The notes under the pieces were generated by a model that saw only the letters and a list, made by a program, of their open reading frames with translations, was not told where the DNA came from and ran no database searches. Below, piece after piece: positions 44,301 to 56,378 of a DNA stretch of 64,000 nt (the stretch's first letter is position 1; each line of letters begins with the position of its first letter). This DNA is from Nemertoderma westbladi (Eukaryota; Xenacoelomorpha; Nemertodermatida; Nemertodermatidae), in assembly GCA_032718475.1 (NCBI GenBank), contig JAUCBJ010007285.1:1-64000 (forward strand). Reading direction: 5' to 3'. A program made the position numbers and the translations under genes.

Positions 44301-45124
44301 TATTTCGAATAATTTTAGATAGATTTCGATAGATACTGTAGATTTCGTAATTTAAGTCATTATCAATGCATACTACACATAGTTCTATCGAAATACGAAA
44401 ATAAGTGGCCTAATTTGTAATGATTGGAAATTGCAGAATAAAACTAGCACAAAATCGCACAGAATAAATACTGAAATAGCACGGTGGTACTCTACTACTA
44501 TAATAACAGTAGCCTTCTACGTCCTACATACAGAAGCTAGGGACCCCCAATTATTCTACTACATTATATATTTCTCAATAGCAGTCTTACATATGTTTCC
44601 TTACATTTTCAGATATCACTAAATTTCATATTGTAATTTCACTTTGCCACTAATGGGCTACAGTATTATTTAATATAATTAAGGATAACAAAATGTAGCA
44701 TTTTATAGCGGTTTGCATATTCGCTATATGTACAAATTCTATATATAGAAATAATCTGTGTTTTTTAAGATATCTCGAAATGCTACCATCACCACTCCCA
44801 AAGTTTAATATATATAAGTAGCATAGCCGTCAAATCTTCCCATTAACTGAAGGGTTTTTGTATATTCAGTTTCAGAATACAAAAATTATATGTATATTGA
44901 CCATAGCAGCCGAACCATGACGATTTGCAAAAAGCAATTTGTTTCTAATGTTAAACATTTTGATTTATTTAATAATAAAATAGTTAAATAAAATGTATTA
45001 GGTAATAAAATTAAAATATAAGAAATGTTAATATAAAACCATATGTATGTCTTTGAAATATATATTAGTGACGGTTCTGCTACATTTTGTGTATATGAAT
45101 ATATATGAATATATATATATTACT
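44301..45124. other. AT-rich DNA with diverged MITE-like words
   Basis: GTAGCATTTTATAGCGG near 44695 and GACGGTTCTGCTACATTTTG near 45070 resemble the termini of the 38568 family. No gene seen. Confidence 0.4.
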
Positions 45125-45420
45125 TACTATTGAGTTTCGGATTTTGCTCAAACTACGTGGAAAGCTACAAACATTTTCTATTTCGATGCTCTTTCAACAC
45201 ATGTAATAAAGTTTAAGAAATTCCACGAAAAATATTTTCACATTTACATTTTTCGCCGGGAAAAGTAAGTTCAATGCAATCCTAGGACTACTTTATGATT
45301 AACTATTATTCCATAGGGAAAAAAGTAGGTACTTCTTTTTCTCCACATTTTGAGCTATATTTGATCTAACTAAATAGTAACATTATAAGAATAACATTAA
45401 TATTCCCATAGTAACGGGTT
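45125..45420. repeat. Older dispersed repeat, copy B
   Basis: Same ordered words as copies A (34255) and C (61300), again with a single ATTTTGCTCAAA unit. Confidence 0.7.
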
Positions 45421-45846
45421 GTTATGCCAGTTTTAAAAGAATGATGTCACTTAGAGTCGACCAACACCTATTTCCGCTCCACTATATCAAAGTATGGTCT
45501 AGAAAATTTAGTTTTGGCTAAGAACTGCATAAAAGTAAAGTAAAGTTATATTCAAACGTGTAAGAAGAAACACCCGAGGCAACAACCCAAAGGCTCCATT
45601 CTCTTGGCTATTATCTGTAACGCAGGGAAGGCACCACACTACTCCCAAGGTCGAGTACTCTGGTTATCTAACCATATTCTTTACCCCTTAACTCATGACA
45701 GGTTGCCATTAACCTACAGTACTGTACAACTGGAAGCTACTGTAGCAACAATTTGGCTATTCTGGGGCTTGAACACCAGACCTTTCGCTTAGAAGACCGG
45801 TTAATACTTTTTTTTACTTTACTTTAATATTAAAACGTTTCAATGT
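45421..45846 (-). mobile_element. tRNA-like SINE, longer copy (about 45545-45846)
   Basis: 45698-45846 matches 36584-36722. The tRNA-like segment is at about 45740-45805 on the minus strand, followed by a body to about 45545. The words AAGTAAAGTAAAG occur at both ends. 45421-45544 is unclassified flank. Confidence 0.4.
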
Positions 45847-46501
45847 CTGTATTAAAAAGGAAAAGGCAGAAAGGGGCGAACGTATTTAAACGACATTCTT
45901 AGATATCTTTTTTTAACATTTAGGAGGAAGGAACTGGAGAAACGCCTCACTGCAGTACGAGGTAGTACGGTACCTTGCAGCCTATATAAATACAGGCCAA
46001 ACTAGACCTACCTGCAGGGCTGCAGGCTGCAGACCTGGTACGGTGCGACTCTGGACTGTGACACTATGTAGGCCTACTGTACCGGTACCTCTTAATTTGC
46101 CGTGGAAATTGAAAATTTAGTCATAGGTCAGTGCCGTCAGTATAAGTCGTCAGTATGAGTATGACAATGAGGTGATTAATGAGACATAAATAGGCCTTGC
46201 TGTCTAGTGGAGCACAGCCCAATAATAATGAAACATGAAATACAAAACGCCCAATAATAATGAAACATGAAGTACAAAACTAGTTGGTGCTCTGAATACC
46301 TGATTTACACCTGATGTGACACACAACAGACCTAAGACGAGTACAGCAGCATTACCGGTTCCTATGTTTGTACAGTATGTCAGTATGTGGTGTCACGATA
46401 AACACTTCACTACTAAGAGGGAATAACATGGTTATTTTGCCCTAGGGCAAAATAACTTTTTTGGCCGTAGCCCAGCATTAGGGATAGTTATCTTCCCGCT
46501 A
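45847..46501. other. No gene recognised before the TEP MG3 segment
   Basis: Contains GTAGGCCTAC and a local direct repeat CCCAATAATAATGAAACATGAA (two copies, about 46218-46270; only the first 20 bases are exact in my reading). The palindromic TTATTTTGCCCTAGGGCAAAATAA lies at about 46433-46456. Confidence 0.5.
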
Positions 46502-47198
46502 ATAAATGTGTAACAACATCTGATACCAATATGCAATCAGAGCAGGTCGTTGAGATAGGGGAGTATGTTTTGCCAAGGTACAATGTAAGTGTAGTTGGCC
46601 CAGGATATGTTCACACATCAACCAATTTACTGTTATGGCAGAATATACATATGGTGAGCCTGTTATTGGTTTCGTGGAATTTGAAATCATGGATAGTGGT
46701 GGTAACAATGTTTTCTACAGCCAGAAAGATACAATTTTAGGTAAAGAGGAAATCACAGTCTACCGACAAGACATTGCCAAATTTATATCGTCATATAGGA
46801 GCACATTGCTGGTACGAGCAAGTGTCAGTGAATCCGAGAACGGTAAAGTCTTATCAGATGAAGCATATCTGATAGTTACTTCAGTTCGACACAGTAGAAT
46901 TTACAGCTGCTTCTGAAAACCTATTCAAGCCTGGTCTGGATTTAAAAGTCTTCCTCACACAGAAAATGCCTGATGTAAATCAAAACAGTGATGGAATAGC
47001 TAGACAATTTACAATAAAAACATGGTTCAGAGAGTCCTGCTCCAATTGTAATAATAATAATAATGGTGGCGGTGTAGAGGTGGCACCTCCACCTCCATTT
47101 CCAAAGCCAGACGATTCCCTTGATGTACTGGACAGTAATACTGGAACTGATAGTAGTGGTACTGGGTCATTCAGTTCAATTAGAATTAAAAATTATAC
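46502..47198 (+). pseudogene. TEP/A2M-like relic: MG3 and start of MG4
   Basis: VVEIGEYVLPRYNVSV (from about 46537) is the classic MG3 opening. A frame change near 46612 leads to MAEYTYGEPVIGFVEFEI, and another near 46885 leads to TVEFTAASENLFKPGLDL and MG4. A low-complexity insertion (Asn- and Pro-rich, 47048-47110) follows. The frame runs into the LINE target site at 47198. No intron is seen, although family genes normally have many. Confidence 0.75.
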
Positions 47199-47630
47199 TA
47201 CTACTACTACTAGGATCGGCATGCTGCATTGCAGCTGCATTTTTAAGAATGCTGTGCCGGCTTATCGACAAAATTGCACCGCCACAACTCCCTATCACCC
47301 ATGACATTTGCTACATCATCCGCATCTTCAAGGCCAGTGTCCTTTAAGATGCGTCTCAAGAAAGTCATGGGCTGTCCACCATGCTTATTCGCTCCATGAG
47401 GCTGCCAAAGTACAAGATTATGCACTGGCTGGTTCTCACGGCGAAAGCAATGTCCTGCAAAGCGGAGGCGATTTTGTTCTAGTGTGAAGCTTGGGGGAAC
47501 CAATGAGACACCTCCAATGTTATATAGTGTCTGGTTGGAGATGTGAGCATTGTACTTGACACAATGAACCCGGCGTAGCATTCTTGTGAATGTGCCATCC
47601 AGAGATTTGGGATTTGAGATCCAGAGATCC
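47199..47630 (-). mobile_element. LINE 3' fragment inserted in the TEP relic
   Basis: 432 bp, flanked by a perfect 10-bp duplication AAAATTATAC (47189-47198, 47631-47640). On the minus strand it holds the LINE C-terminus (47630-47243) and the conserved 3' end with a (TAG)n tail. Host similarity continues directly across the target site. Confidence 0.88.
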
Positions 47631-47995
47631 AAAATTATACACTACCAGCACTAGGTTCTATACCAGTTATTATAACCAATATTCCCATCAATACAACTTC
47701 AATCTCAATGGAAGTGACATTGGTAGGAGATGCAATAACAAAGTCTATCACAATCCAAGTAAAGCTTACTCACCTAGCAACAACTTCTTAAAGATCCAGT
47801 CAGAGAAGGACAAGTTTATTCCTGGTACCTACGAATTTACAATTAAAACAACTGAATTAGAAGTGGAAGTTTTTTATATAATAATTTCCAGAAATGGGGT
47901 TGTTTCTTCTCAAAGCGGAAAAGGCACTACTCTTACCATAAATTCTCACAGTATATCAATTCCAATCGACAATTCAATGGCACCATCATCTCGTA
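47631..47995 (+). pseudogene. TEP/A2M-like relic: MG4 to MG5
   Basis: The frame starting LPALGSIPVIITNIP continues MG4 after the LINE. A frame change near 47762 moves to SPSNNFLKIQSEKDKF and VEVFYIIISRNGVVSSQSG, typical of MG5/MG6 (compare the FYxxxSRG element). It ends at about 47995 in SMAPSSR, the segment that normally precedes the VYYI strand. Confidence 0.7.
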
Positions 47996-48647
47996 CTTAG
48001 ATAGTAGAGTTAAGCAGCTACGCCTTAACCATATGCATAAAGTGTATAATGGTAAATGTCCCAATTACCTAAAACAAAAATTCAACAGAGTACGCGATAC
48101 ACACTCTTACAGTACCAGAGCAAGTGCTTCAAACTTCTACCTCTCGAATTGTAAATCCTTTGAATCTGATACTTTCTTTTTTAACGGCATTAAAAATTGG
48201 AACGCTCTGCCTAATGAAATTAAAAACCTAGATAATCAACATTGTTTTAAATCTGCAGTTAAATCTCATCTCCGTGTGCAATGTAAAAATAGGTACAATA
48301 GTCCTACAGTAAGTTATTAGTTTATTAATTATTTACTATTTATACTGTAATTAGGTTTTATAATAAATTGTTCTGTACATTACATCTTTATCCTTGAGTC
48401 GGACATTGTCACGCTCTCGGTAAAGTTGTACATGTACATAGTGTAATTACGTTTTATATTCGTTTTAGGTTAGCGTAGTGTAATATTGTATTTGTAACCA
48501 TGTAACATAAAGGACCCCCTTGGAAATAAGCTGCAAAGCTTTAGGGGTAATCCTATATGTTATGTTGGACAATACCTTTATACTGGTACATTGTTTGGTG
48601 TATTTGTTATTGTTTTTACATAATGTATAAATAAATCTATCTATCTA
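47996..48647 (+). mobile_element. CR1/L2-like LINE 3' fragment in the TEP relic
   Basis: Codes the C-terminus of a different LINE (MHKVYNGKCPNYLKQKF, HSYSTRASASNFY, IKNWNALPNEIKNL; clearest at 48033-48320), then about 320 bp of 3' UTR ending in an ATCT microsatellite at 48635-48647. Strongly 5'-truncated. The target duplication is not clear. Confidence 0.75.
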
Positions 48648-50055
48648 TGACTCATAGTGTACTATATTAGGTCTGACAGTGAAGTAGTTGCTGATTCATT
48701 CCCTTTCAATGTGACCCCACTACTTAACAATTATGTCAAGTTGGGATTCCAATCTGATCGTATTGAACCTGGTAATAGCAATACACTTGACATTGAAAGT
48801 CACCCTGGTTCTACTGTTTTCATTCTTGGTGTCGACCTTAGTGTGTTGTTATTAGCAACTGGCAATGATATCACCCTCCAGAGAGTTGAACACAGTATAA
48901 GCCAGTTTTCTCCTTTTTCACTTGGGACAAGTAATCACGATTATCCCGATTATGGTGGTGATGAGAGGATTGCCATATGGCCTGGCCCCAGGCCACAGGG
49001 TAACTTAGATACTGCCGCAATAATAAATAACAATGGATTGGTATCAATGACAAACATGGAAATACCTTCACAGTACAGTTACTACGAAGGTGACTGGCTC
49101 TATGAGGGTATTCCACTTCCTGCTCCACCTGGTGAATATGAAGTTGATATGAATGATGATGAAATGAAAAAAACTACAGAAGATAGCTTACAGTTGCCAA
49201 AGAGAGTACGAAAATGGTTTCCTAAAGCATGGATTTGGGACACAACTACAGTTAATAAACAAGGAACTGCATCGTTAAACAAAGTTATGCCTGATACTAT
49301 AACCTCATGGGCAACAACAGCTTTCACTCTGTCTGATGATGTTGGATTAAGCATAAATGATGGTATGACATACGGAAACCTTTCGAAATTTTTTTATAAC
49401 TCTGAATTTACCATTTTTTCAGTTGTTAGGGGAGAGCAATTAGTCCTTGAAGTAAGAATATTCAATTACTTTGACTACAATGTCATTGCTGTTATTACAA
49501 TCCAGCAGTCAGATAAGTTTGACTTTATAAAGAAGGTAAACCTTTCTGATGCATCCCCTGTCCAAGACCAAACTATTCAAACTGCCCACTCAGTAACAAT
49601 CCAGCCAGGCACCAGTGAGGTGGTTGGATTTCCATTGATACTACATACTGTTGGTAACATTCCCATCACAGTTACAGCCCAAACTACTGAGATTGCTGAT
49701 GCAGTAGAGCGGCTGCTCATTGTCAAACCGGAAGGTATTAGACAGTCCTATTCACATTCCTGGTTGGTTGATTTGCCAGACAGCAAAGTATCTAAGCGAT
49801 CAACTTTGGAGCAAAGTTTTGACATAACAGTTGATGAAGTAGCTGTTCCTGATTCTTCCCGAATAATGGTCACTGCCATTGGTGATATAATGGGACCCAG
49901 TATCAATAATATTGATCGGTTGGTTACCAGTCCTACTGGATGTGGAGAACAAAATATGATAACATTTGCCCCAAATGTCTATGTACGTGAATACCTGACT
50001 AGTAATGATGAACTCACCCAAGAACTCGATACAAATAATGTAAAATCTAAAAGAT
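48648..50055 (+). pseudogene. TEP/A2M-like relic: MG6, MG7, CUB and start of thioester domain
   Basis: An open frame of about 467 codons resumes after the LINE with VYYIRSDSEVVADSFPFNV (MG6). It runs through the FPKAWIWDTT segment (MG7 entrance) and a CUB-like region to the thioester motif GCGEQNM at 49938-49958, in which Cys and Gln form the internal bond. The sequence ends about 32 codons later where the gypsy element begins. The thioester domain body and the C-terminus are not found elsewhere in the window. The intact motif shows an ancestrally active thioester, but the whole locus is broken. Confidence 0.8.
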
Positions 50056-50069
50056 TGTAAAAGATTTGC

Positions 50070-50720
50070 TCAAATTATAGCTGAAATATAGTCTGTAACC
50101 TCGGCATACTTTCGTGGATGATGCTGTGTTACTTCAAGAAATGGGAATCTAGCATCCCTGCCATGAGTGAGAAAGAATGGATTTTCTCCTGTAGTCATGT
50201 GGAATGAAGTATTGTAAGCGAAAAGGACTTGTTGTAAATATTCATCCCAATCGGAACCATGATCCAAATGACAAAGCATATCTTGTATGATTCGATTTAT
50301 TCGTTCTACTGCACCATTTGATTGTCGATGGTATGGTGTTGTATAGATTTTCTGAACATTCAGTATTGTACAAATTGAGACAATTATAACAGAAACAAAG
50401 TTCGAACCCTGATCAGAAAGAAGAAATGTTGGGGTACCATGTTGACAAATTATATTATCGATCATGATCTTGGCGACTGTTTCTGCCTCTTCATTTTCTG
50501 CTGGTATGGCAACATCCCATTTAGTAAAATGGTCAATGAAGACTATGACACAACAATTGCCTGATAATGTCATTGGAAGTTTGAGAACATCAACAGCTAA
50601 TAACTCCATTGGATAGTTTGAAATAATTGGTTGAAGTGGAGGTTTCTCATACCTATGTGGTGGTTTCCGAGTTAGGCACTCCATGCACAAACTACAATGT
50701 TGTTTTATATCCTGATACAT
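50070..50720 (-). pseudogene. Gypsy B integrase
   Basis: 216 codons: the end of the HHCC zinc domain (CSLCMEC), then the catalytic core with LLAVDVLKLP (first Asp), FLLSDQGSNF (second Asp) and SNGAVERINR (Glu). The catalytic triad is intact. The C-terminal domain is cut off. The start is internal; the zinc-domain histidines lie upstream in a shifted frame (50720-50855). Confidence 0.8.
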
Positions 50721-50854
50721 TGATTCCCAGAAACAATGTTGTAGAATTGACTGTAAGTTTTTTCAAATCCGAAGTGGCCTGATAATTGAGAACCATGCAT
50801 GGCTTCTAGCAATTGTTGTTTCAAGTGAAGTGGTACCATTGGCAGAAAATTTTT

Positions 50855-52353
50855 TCAATTAGGACGATGTGGTATAATGCGACACAGCAATTTATTGTCG
50901 TCATCTGTGATACAATACAATGGAGACAATAACAATAACTTTGTAGCAATTGTCTCGTCACTCGGTAATATATTATTTTCTAAATAATTGATAATCGATT
51001 TGAGATCATTGGCTTTTAATTGTTCATCATAAGTTAGGTTGTTTAACACATTCCAGTTTTCGTCAACCTCAGGGGCTGTATCAATTTTAGTGGCAGTTTC
51101 TACCTCAATTGTATTATTCAAGGTACCCTGGTTCTGAAAATTTTCGCAATGTGGGATTCTATAAATGGCATCAGCAGCAGCATTATGTATTCCTGGTCTG
51201 AACTTGATATGTGGCATTTGTGGCATTAGTTTTAACATCCACCTTTGCAAGCGACCCTTTGGATTCTTGTTCTTAAGAAACCACATTAATGCTGAGTGAT
51301 CAGTGATAATGTCATAACTTTGGCCCTGTAAATATGCCCCAAAATGATCGACGGCCCATATGATAGCGAATAATTCGAACTCTGTTATGTGCCATTTCTT
51401 CTCATTGACAGACAGAGATTTACCTGTATAGGCTACAGGATGGAGGTTACCATTGCGATCAAGCTGACTAAGAATTGCACCCAGTCCTTCACCACATGCA
51501 TCTGTCTCAAAAGTAATGCGTTTCTCCATATCAGGTCGAATGAGAATAGGATTAGCAGTTAGTGCTTCTCTTAACATTATAAAAGCAGTTTCACATTCAG
51601 TTGATTCAGTTGAAATAAAAGGAGAGTCTTTATGAGTTAGCTTATTCAATGGTGCACATATCTTGGCTAAGTTTTTAATAAACTTACGATAATATTGCAC
51701 AATACCAAGGAATCTCTGAAGTTCCTTTAAATTGGTTGGTTTAGGATAGTTACTAATAATATCTATCTTGTGTGGATCTGGTTGAATTCCAAACTGAGTA
51801 ACGATGTGTCCTAAAAATTTGATTTCCTTACAAGCAAACTTACATTTTTCAGGATGAAGTTTCAGGTTGGCAGCTTGAATTCGTACAATAACCTTCCTAA
51901 TGTGTAATATATGTGAACTGAAATCTTTGGAGAATATTATAATGTCATCCATGTAACAAAACAAAATTTTCCAATAAGACCATGAAGAACATTATTCATT
52001 TGTCGTTGGGCAGATGCTGGTGCATTGCTCAAGCCAAATGGCATACATGTATATCTATATGCGCCATCATTAGTCACCATTGTAGTTTTGTCCTTTGAGT
52101 CATCTGTTAATGGAATCTGATGAAACATCTGCTTAGCATCCACAATTGAAAATATTGATGCATTCTGTATTGAATCTAAAATATCATCTATCCGAGGCAT
52201 AGGGTAACAGTCTCTCATTGTAATTGCGTTCAACTGCCGATAGTCAACACAAAGTCTCAGTTTGTTACTGGGGTTTCTCACTATTAAGGCAGGACTAGTC
52301 CAAATTGCAGATGATGGTTCAATTATTCCTTGATTTAATAGATCTTTGATCAT
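50855..52353 (-). pseudogene. Gypsy B reverse transcriptase and RNase H
   Basis: 52353-51937 holds RT fingers and palm (LCVDYRQLNAITMRDCYPMP, MPFGLSNAPA). 51964-50855 begins at the YMDDIIIF catalytic box and continues through the thumb (FLGIVQYYRKFI), RNase H (TFETDACGEGLGA, ITDHSAL) and the closing segment, where DAIYR replaces the usual DALSR. The two ORFs overlap by 28 nt at a frame change immediately before YMDD. Confidence 0.85.
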
Positions 52354-52398
52354 GTCTCTAGCTTTTTCTCTATATTTAAGAGGAATTCTTCGAGGATG

Positions 52399-53656
52399 TT
52401 ATTGAATCGGTCTATGGGAAACTGTCTCTATATTATGTTCAGCCATATGTGTTCTTCCAGTTGGTTCACCCTCTAGTGAAAATGTAAATTGCAGAACTAG
52501 TAGAGTGTCAGGCATTTGTTCTTGTTGTTGATGTGTAAGATGTTCCCCATTGTTGGCCATTGTAATGCAAGTAAGAAATCGTTTTGTTCGATCTAGTACT
52601 TCTATTGGTGAAAGTTCATTTATTGTTGATGAACTATATTCATCATCATCAATAGAGTCGATCTTAATTCCATCTTCCAATTCATCTGTTATTATGTTAT
52701 ATAATAACATATTAACATATAATAATATATAATATATAATATTATGCATATGTTATTATATCTTCTATTTCACCTACTTTTTGATTAGGTCGAAGTCGGA
52801 CCTTGGTATCCAAACTATTCTCAACTTTAATAGAAAACAAATTTGATGAATTAGGTTTAACTATTGTTGGGTACATTCTAACACCTTTTGAGTTGTATGG
52901 ATCAAACATAACACACTTCGCATTATAGCTGTTTATATCAGTTGGCATTTTGGCTTGAATTATTGTCGAACAATGTGGTTTTAAGTTTATTCCCATGGCC
53001 AACTTACATATTATTATTGTATTGGTTGAAATAGGGACAACTGGTACATTTTCATTTGAATGATTATTTTCACATTTGGTATCTAATGGGATGTTCCATA
53101 CTGTGTTTCCATTTTTAACAGTATGTGGGAGACCATTTTGGTTCAACAGAGGCCCCACGTTTTGACCAATCAATAAATGATCTCCATTTTTCCCCATCAG
53201 AGGATCTACTATAGCTGTAGTGCGAACATATGGATTATCTTTATTCTTAATATCTATTAAAATCTCACCACAAGAAATAATCTTTTGATTTTGATATCCC
53301 AATGGTTTGCATGATAATGGTTGCATTTCAATTTTTAATAAACCTTCTATTTGAAGATACTTTACAAATTTCAGACTGATGAAGGAGCTTTGTGAGCCTG
53401 TATCAGCTACAGGAAGATTCAAGCGAGTATTTCCAATAAATTTATCAGAGTTTATAGTGAAACCATTTACCGAAATATCTTTTAGGTAGCTTGCGGCTTC
53501 AGCAATAATTGGTGCAATTTCTATATACCCATTTCTAGTTGTCTGATCTGAATCATCATCATTGTCACTACTAGGATTATAAAACGTTTTTGATTCGTTC
53601 TCCGACTCAGAACTTTCTTCGTCATATACACTCTCTTCATCAACATATTCCATCAC
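52399..53656 (-). pseudogene. Gypsy B protease region
   Basis: 53656-52742 (304 codons) has an acidic N-terminus, then VADTGSQSSFI (DTGS aspartic protease box) and LLIGQNVG. 52749-52399 continues to RT in another frame across an AT-repeat at about 52695-52745. Confidence 0.75.
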
Positions 53657-55511
53657 ATCAATTGTGTTCCGATTTGTTTAAGGTTTTTGTTTTAACCCCC
53701 AACCTAATTTGTTACTTGATTTTTGACCAATAGCATTAGTATTGTTATGGTTTAGTTGAGTTTTATTCATATTAGAATTACTTGAAACGTTTTTTGATGT
53801 ATGTTTTTGCTTTGTACAATTTGTAGAAAGATGGCCATATTCTTGGCAATTGTAGCCTTTGATTGTTGTTTTCGATTTCTCCGTATTGGAATCAGCCTTT
53901 GTGTTGTAAGACTTTTTTCATCCTACTGTTGCTGCATCTTCCATTCTCTTCTTAACTGAACTCAAAAATTGTTCTAAGTCCTTTGATAATTCAGATAAAT
54001 CTGTCATTTGCCATAAAGAATGATATTTGTCATTTGACAAATGTGATGTCACTCTTGAATGCAGGCATTGAAGAAATTCTGAACACATATGAGTGTCTAC
54101 TTCCTTTTGGTTGACCTCGCGAAACATTGCATAATCACCAGGCGATTTAGCTGAGTAATTTTGAAGTCTTGCAGTGAGCATAGCTGTCCCTTTTTTTGGA
54201 TGTTATCTTTAATTGAATGTTATCTGAAATTGAGGAACCATTTTTCAGATTATTTAAAATTTTACTAATCCTTTCTTTATCTTCTGTATAACCTGCTACA
54301 TCTATTTCTAAGTTGGCATTAGCAAGCCATGTAACAAAAGAACCGTCTTTTACATTATCATAACGACTGATATTTATTGGGCGGCGTTTCTGTGTTTTTT
54401 GTTTAGGTTCATTTCTGGGAGGCTAATTACCCTGCTCGGTATCTGTACCAAGCATTGAAGAGGTGTTTTGCTGTCTCCAGGAGAAGGTAGGTGGCTGGGG
54501 CATGGCTGGCGCCATGGGTGCTTGACAGTTAATATAACCCCTGGAATGATATTGTGGTTGTCTAGGTATGAAATATTGTTTACGATTTTGATCATATGTT
54601 GGATTTTCAAATCTTGGTACAGGTAAATGTTGATTTGGATAGTGGTGATTTTCCGACCTGTAGTCTGGATTGAGTGGAGTAGAATGCGGATGCGGATTCT
54701 AACATTGACACTCAGGTTTATTATTGTCACATGGTTCATCATCAAAATCGATAAGTCTATCAATTGTTTCATAATTATGTTCGCCTTGATCTAATGGGCA
54801 ATTGCTTTTGTTCTTTTCAATCTCATTTTTATATTTCCTTTTATAATCTAACAACTCATCTTGTAATTTCATATAGTCATCTTGAGATGACGAATACTTT
54901 ATTTTCATTACTTGTAATGCATCTTTTAGGTTTTCTAGTTCATTATTGTGTGTTTCCTGCTGCTTTGAAGCTTTCTTGAAGAGATTCTTGAAGCTTTTTC
55001 ATTTCTACAGAAGCATTATCTAACTCATCATACAGTGATGAAATTTCTCTTCCAAATTCTATGCATCTGTCTTTCATTGGAATGCAATTGGTGCAGACCA
55101 ATTCATTATCATTTGGCTTATCGGGTTTGTCAGCCAGAGATTCTTTTAAAGATTTTATAGTTTGTTGGCAATGTCCAAAATCGTCTTGAAATTTATGTAC
55201 TTGTCATGTATCTTGTCTATTTAAATGTTCTTTTCCTGTAAACACTGTTTTAACAAATCAATTTGATTTTCTTGTCCTATTGAATCTTGATTTAATTTAT
55301 TTACTTTGTTACATATAGTAGTACTAATTGATTTACACATTGCATCATATTCATCAGGGTCTACAATTCCAGTTAAATCAAGAAGTGTTGAAAAATCAAA
55401 TACAGAGCAACTGTCTCTCACAGAAGTGACTATACTAATCAAAAACCTCTTATGTAAGTCTAGAATTATATTCTCTCTTTCTATTTCCGCTTTGGTTTTC
55501 GTCATTGTCAT
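53657..55511 (-). pseudogene. Gypsy B gag remnants
   Basis: Broken frames: an ATG-started stretch at 55511-55221 with predicted helices, a charged stretch at 54908-54699, a Pro/Gln-rich linker around 54660-54430, and 54181-53918 with a gag-like helical core. Near 53850 a degenerate knuckle reads GYNCQEYGHLSTNC; its first Cys is replaced by Gly. Confidence 0.55.
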
Positions 55512-56277
55512 ATATTGTAAATCTTTTCCAGCAAACTTGCTTTCAGTTGGATTTAGTATTAGGCCTAACTGAAATACTGTGTAGGCCTATACAGCCTCCT
55601 GACAGCTGTAGGCCTACAAAGTAGAGATATAGGTAGACCTATCCTTTCAGTGTCTGCTTTTTTTCATCTTTTTTTTATCATCCCATTGGGTTGTGATGGG
55701 ATGAGAGTAAATATCACGGGATGCTTGGGGCAACTACATAACTACTTTCATTAAACACATTATATATGTCATCTAAGTGACTTTGTTTGGCTTTCTTCCC
55801 AATGCAGCCAAACCAGGATAGGAGAGGAGGGGGTTGTCTGGTACGGCACATATATCCTATTATTTGCTGATGCGAGGGTAAGTTGCCAACCACCCCCCCC
55901 CCCCCCCCCCCTGTCCTTAATCAGAACTTATCGTGAGTCTGTCCTAAGCACATTGGGTGCTCTTAAATACCCAATGAGCTAAGGCAAAGTTTATCTGCCA
56001 GGGTGGTCAGCTCACCTTGTTGCATTGGCAACCTGAGGTTTAGGGTATTAACTGAGGTGAGGCTAGTCATTGCCGAATTTCTTAACCTGTGCCTCACTAC
56101 AGAATGATAAGAAGCCACTCATCACACCAAAACATCAATTGAGATTCCTTAAACATGTGCTAAAATTCACTGGTATTGGTAATGATCGCGAACTGCGGAG
56201 GTTTTGCACGCCGATATATGGCTGTAGGTAGTAGTAGTGTAATGAGAGTATAGAGATAATGAAACTAATCATAACAC
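55512..56277. other. No gene recognised; poly-C tract
   Basis: GTAGGCCTA words at 55580-55610, a 19-nt C run at about 55893-55911. No gypsy LTR found. Confidence 0.5.
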
Positions 56278-56283
56278 TTTATT
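56278..56283 (-). terminator. Candidate poly(A) signal of the mucin-like ORF
   Basis: AATAAA on the minus strand, about 95 bp after the stop at 56379. Confidence 0.4.
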
Positions 56284-56378
56284 CACATTTACTGTATAAT
56301 CTTGTAATGTTACTGTTACCTATTATTTCTATCTATAATGAGATATTAATTAAACTACTAACACAATGTCTCCAATAC

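Larger units (their letters stand above)
50056..55511 (-). mobile_element. Ty3/gypsy-like LTR retrotransposon B, no LTRs seen
   Basis: Minus-strand order gag, protease, RT/RNase H, integrase, with frameshifts. The integrase frame ends at 50070, next to TEP sequence, and no LTR separates them; none is found beyond 55511 either. It is therefore truncated at both ends or was rearranged. Confidence 0.8.

Noticed and set aside
48657-50060. Treating the 467-codon ORF as an independent intact gene
   Set aside because: It starts inside MG6 and stops inside the thioester domain; it is the longest surviving piece of the broken TEP relic.
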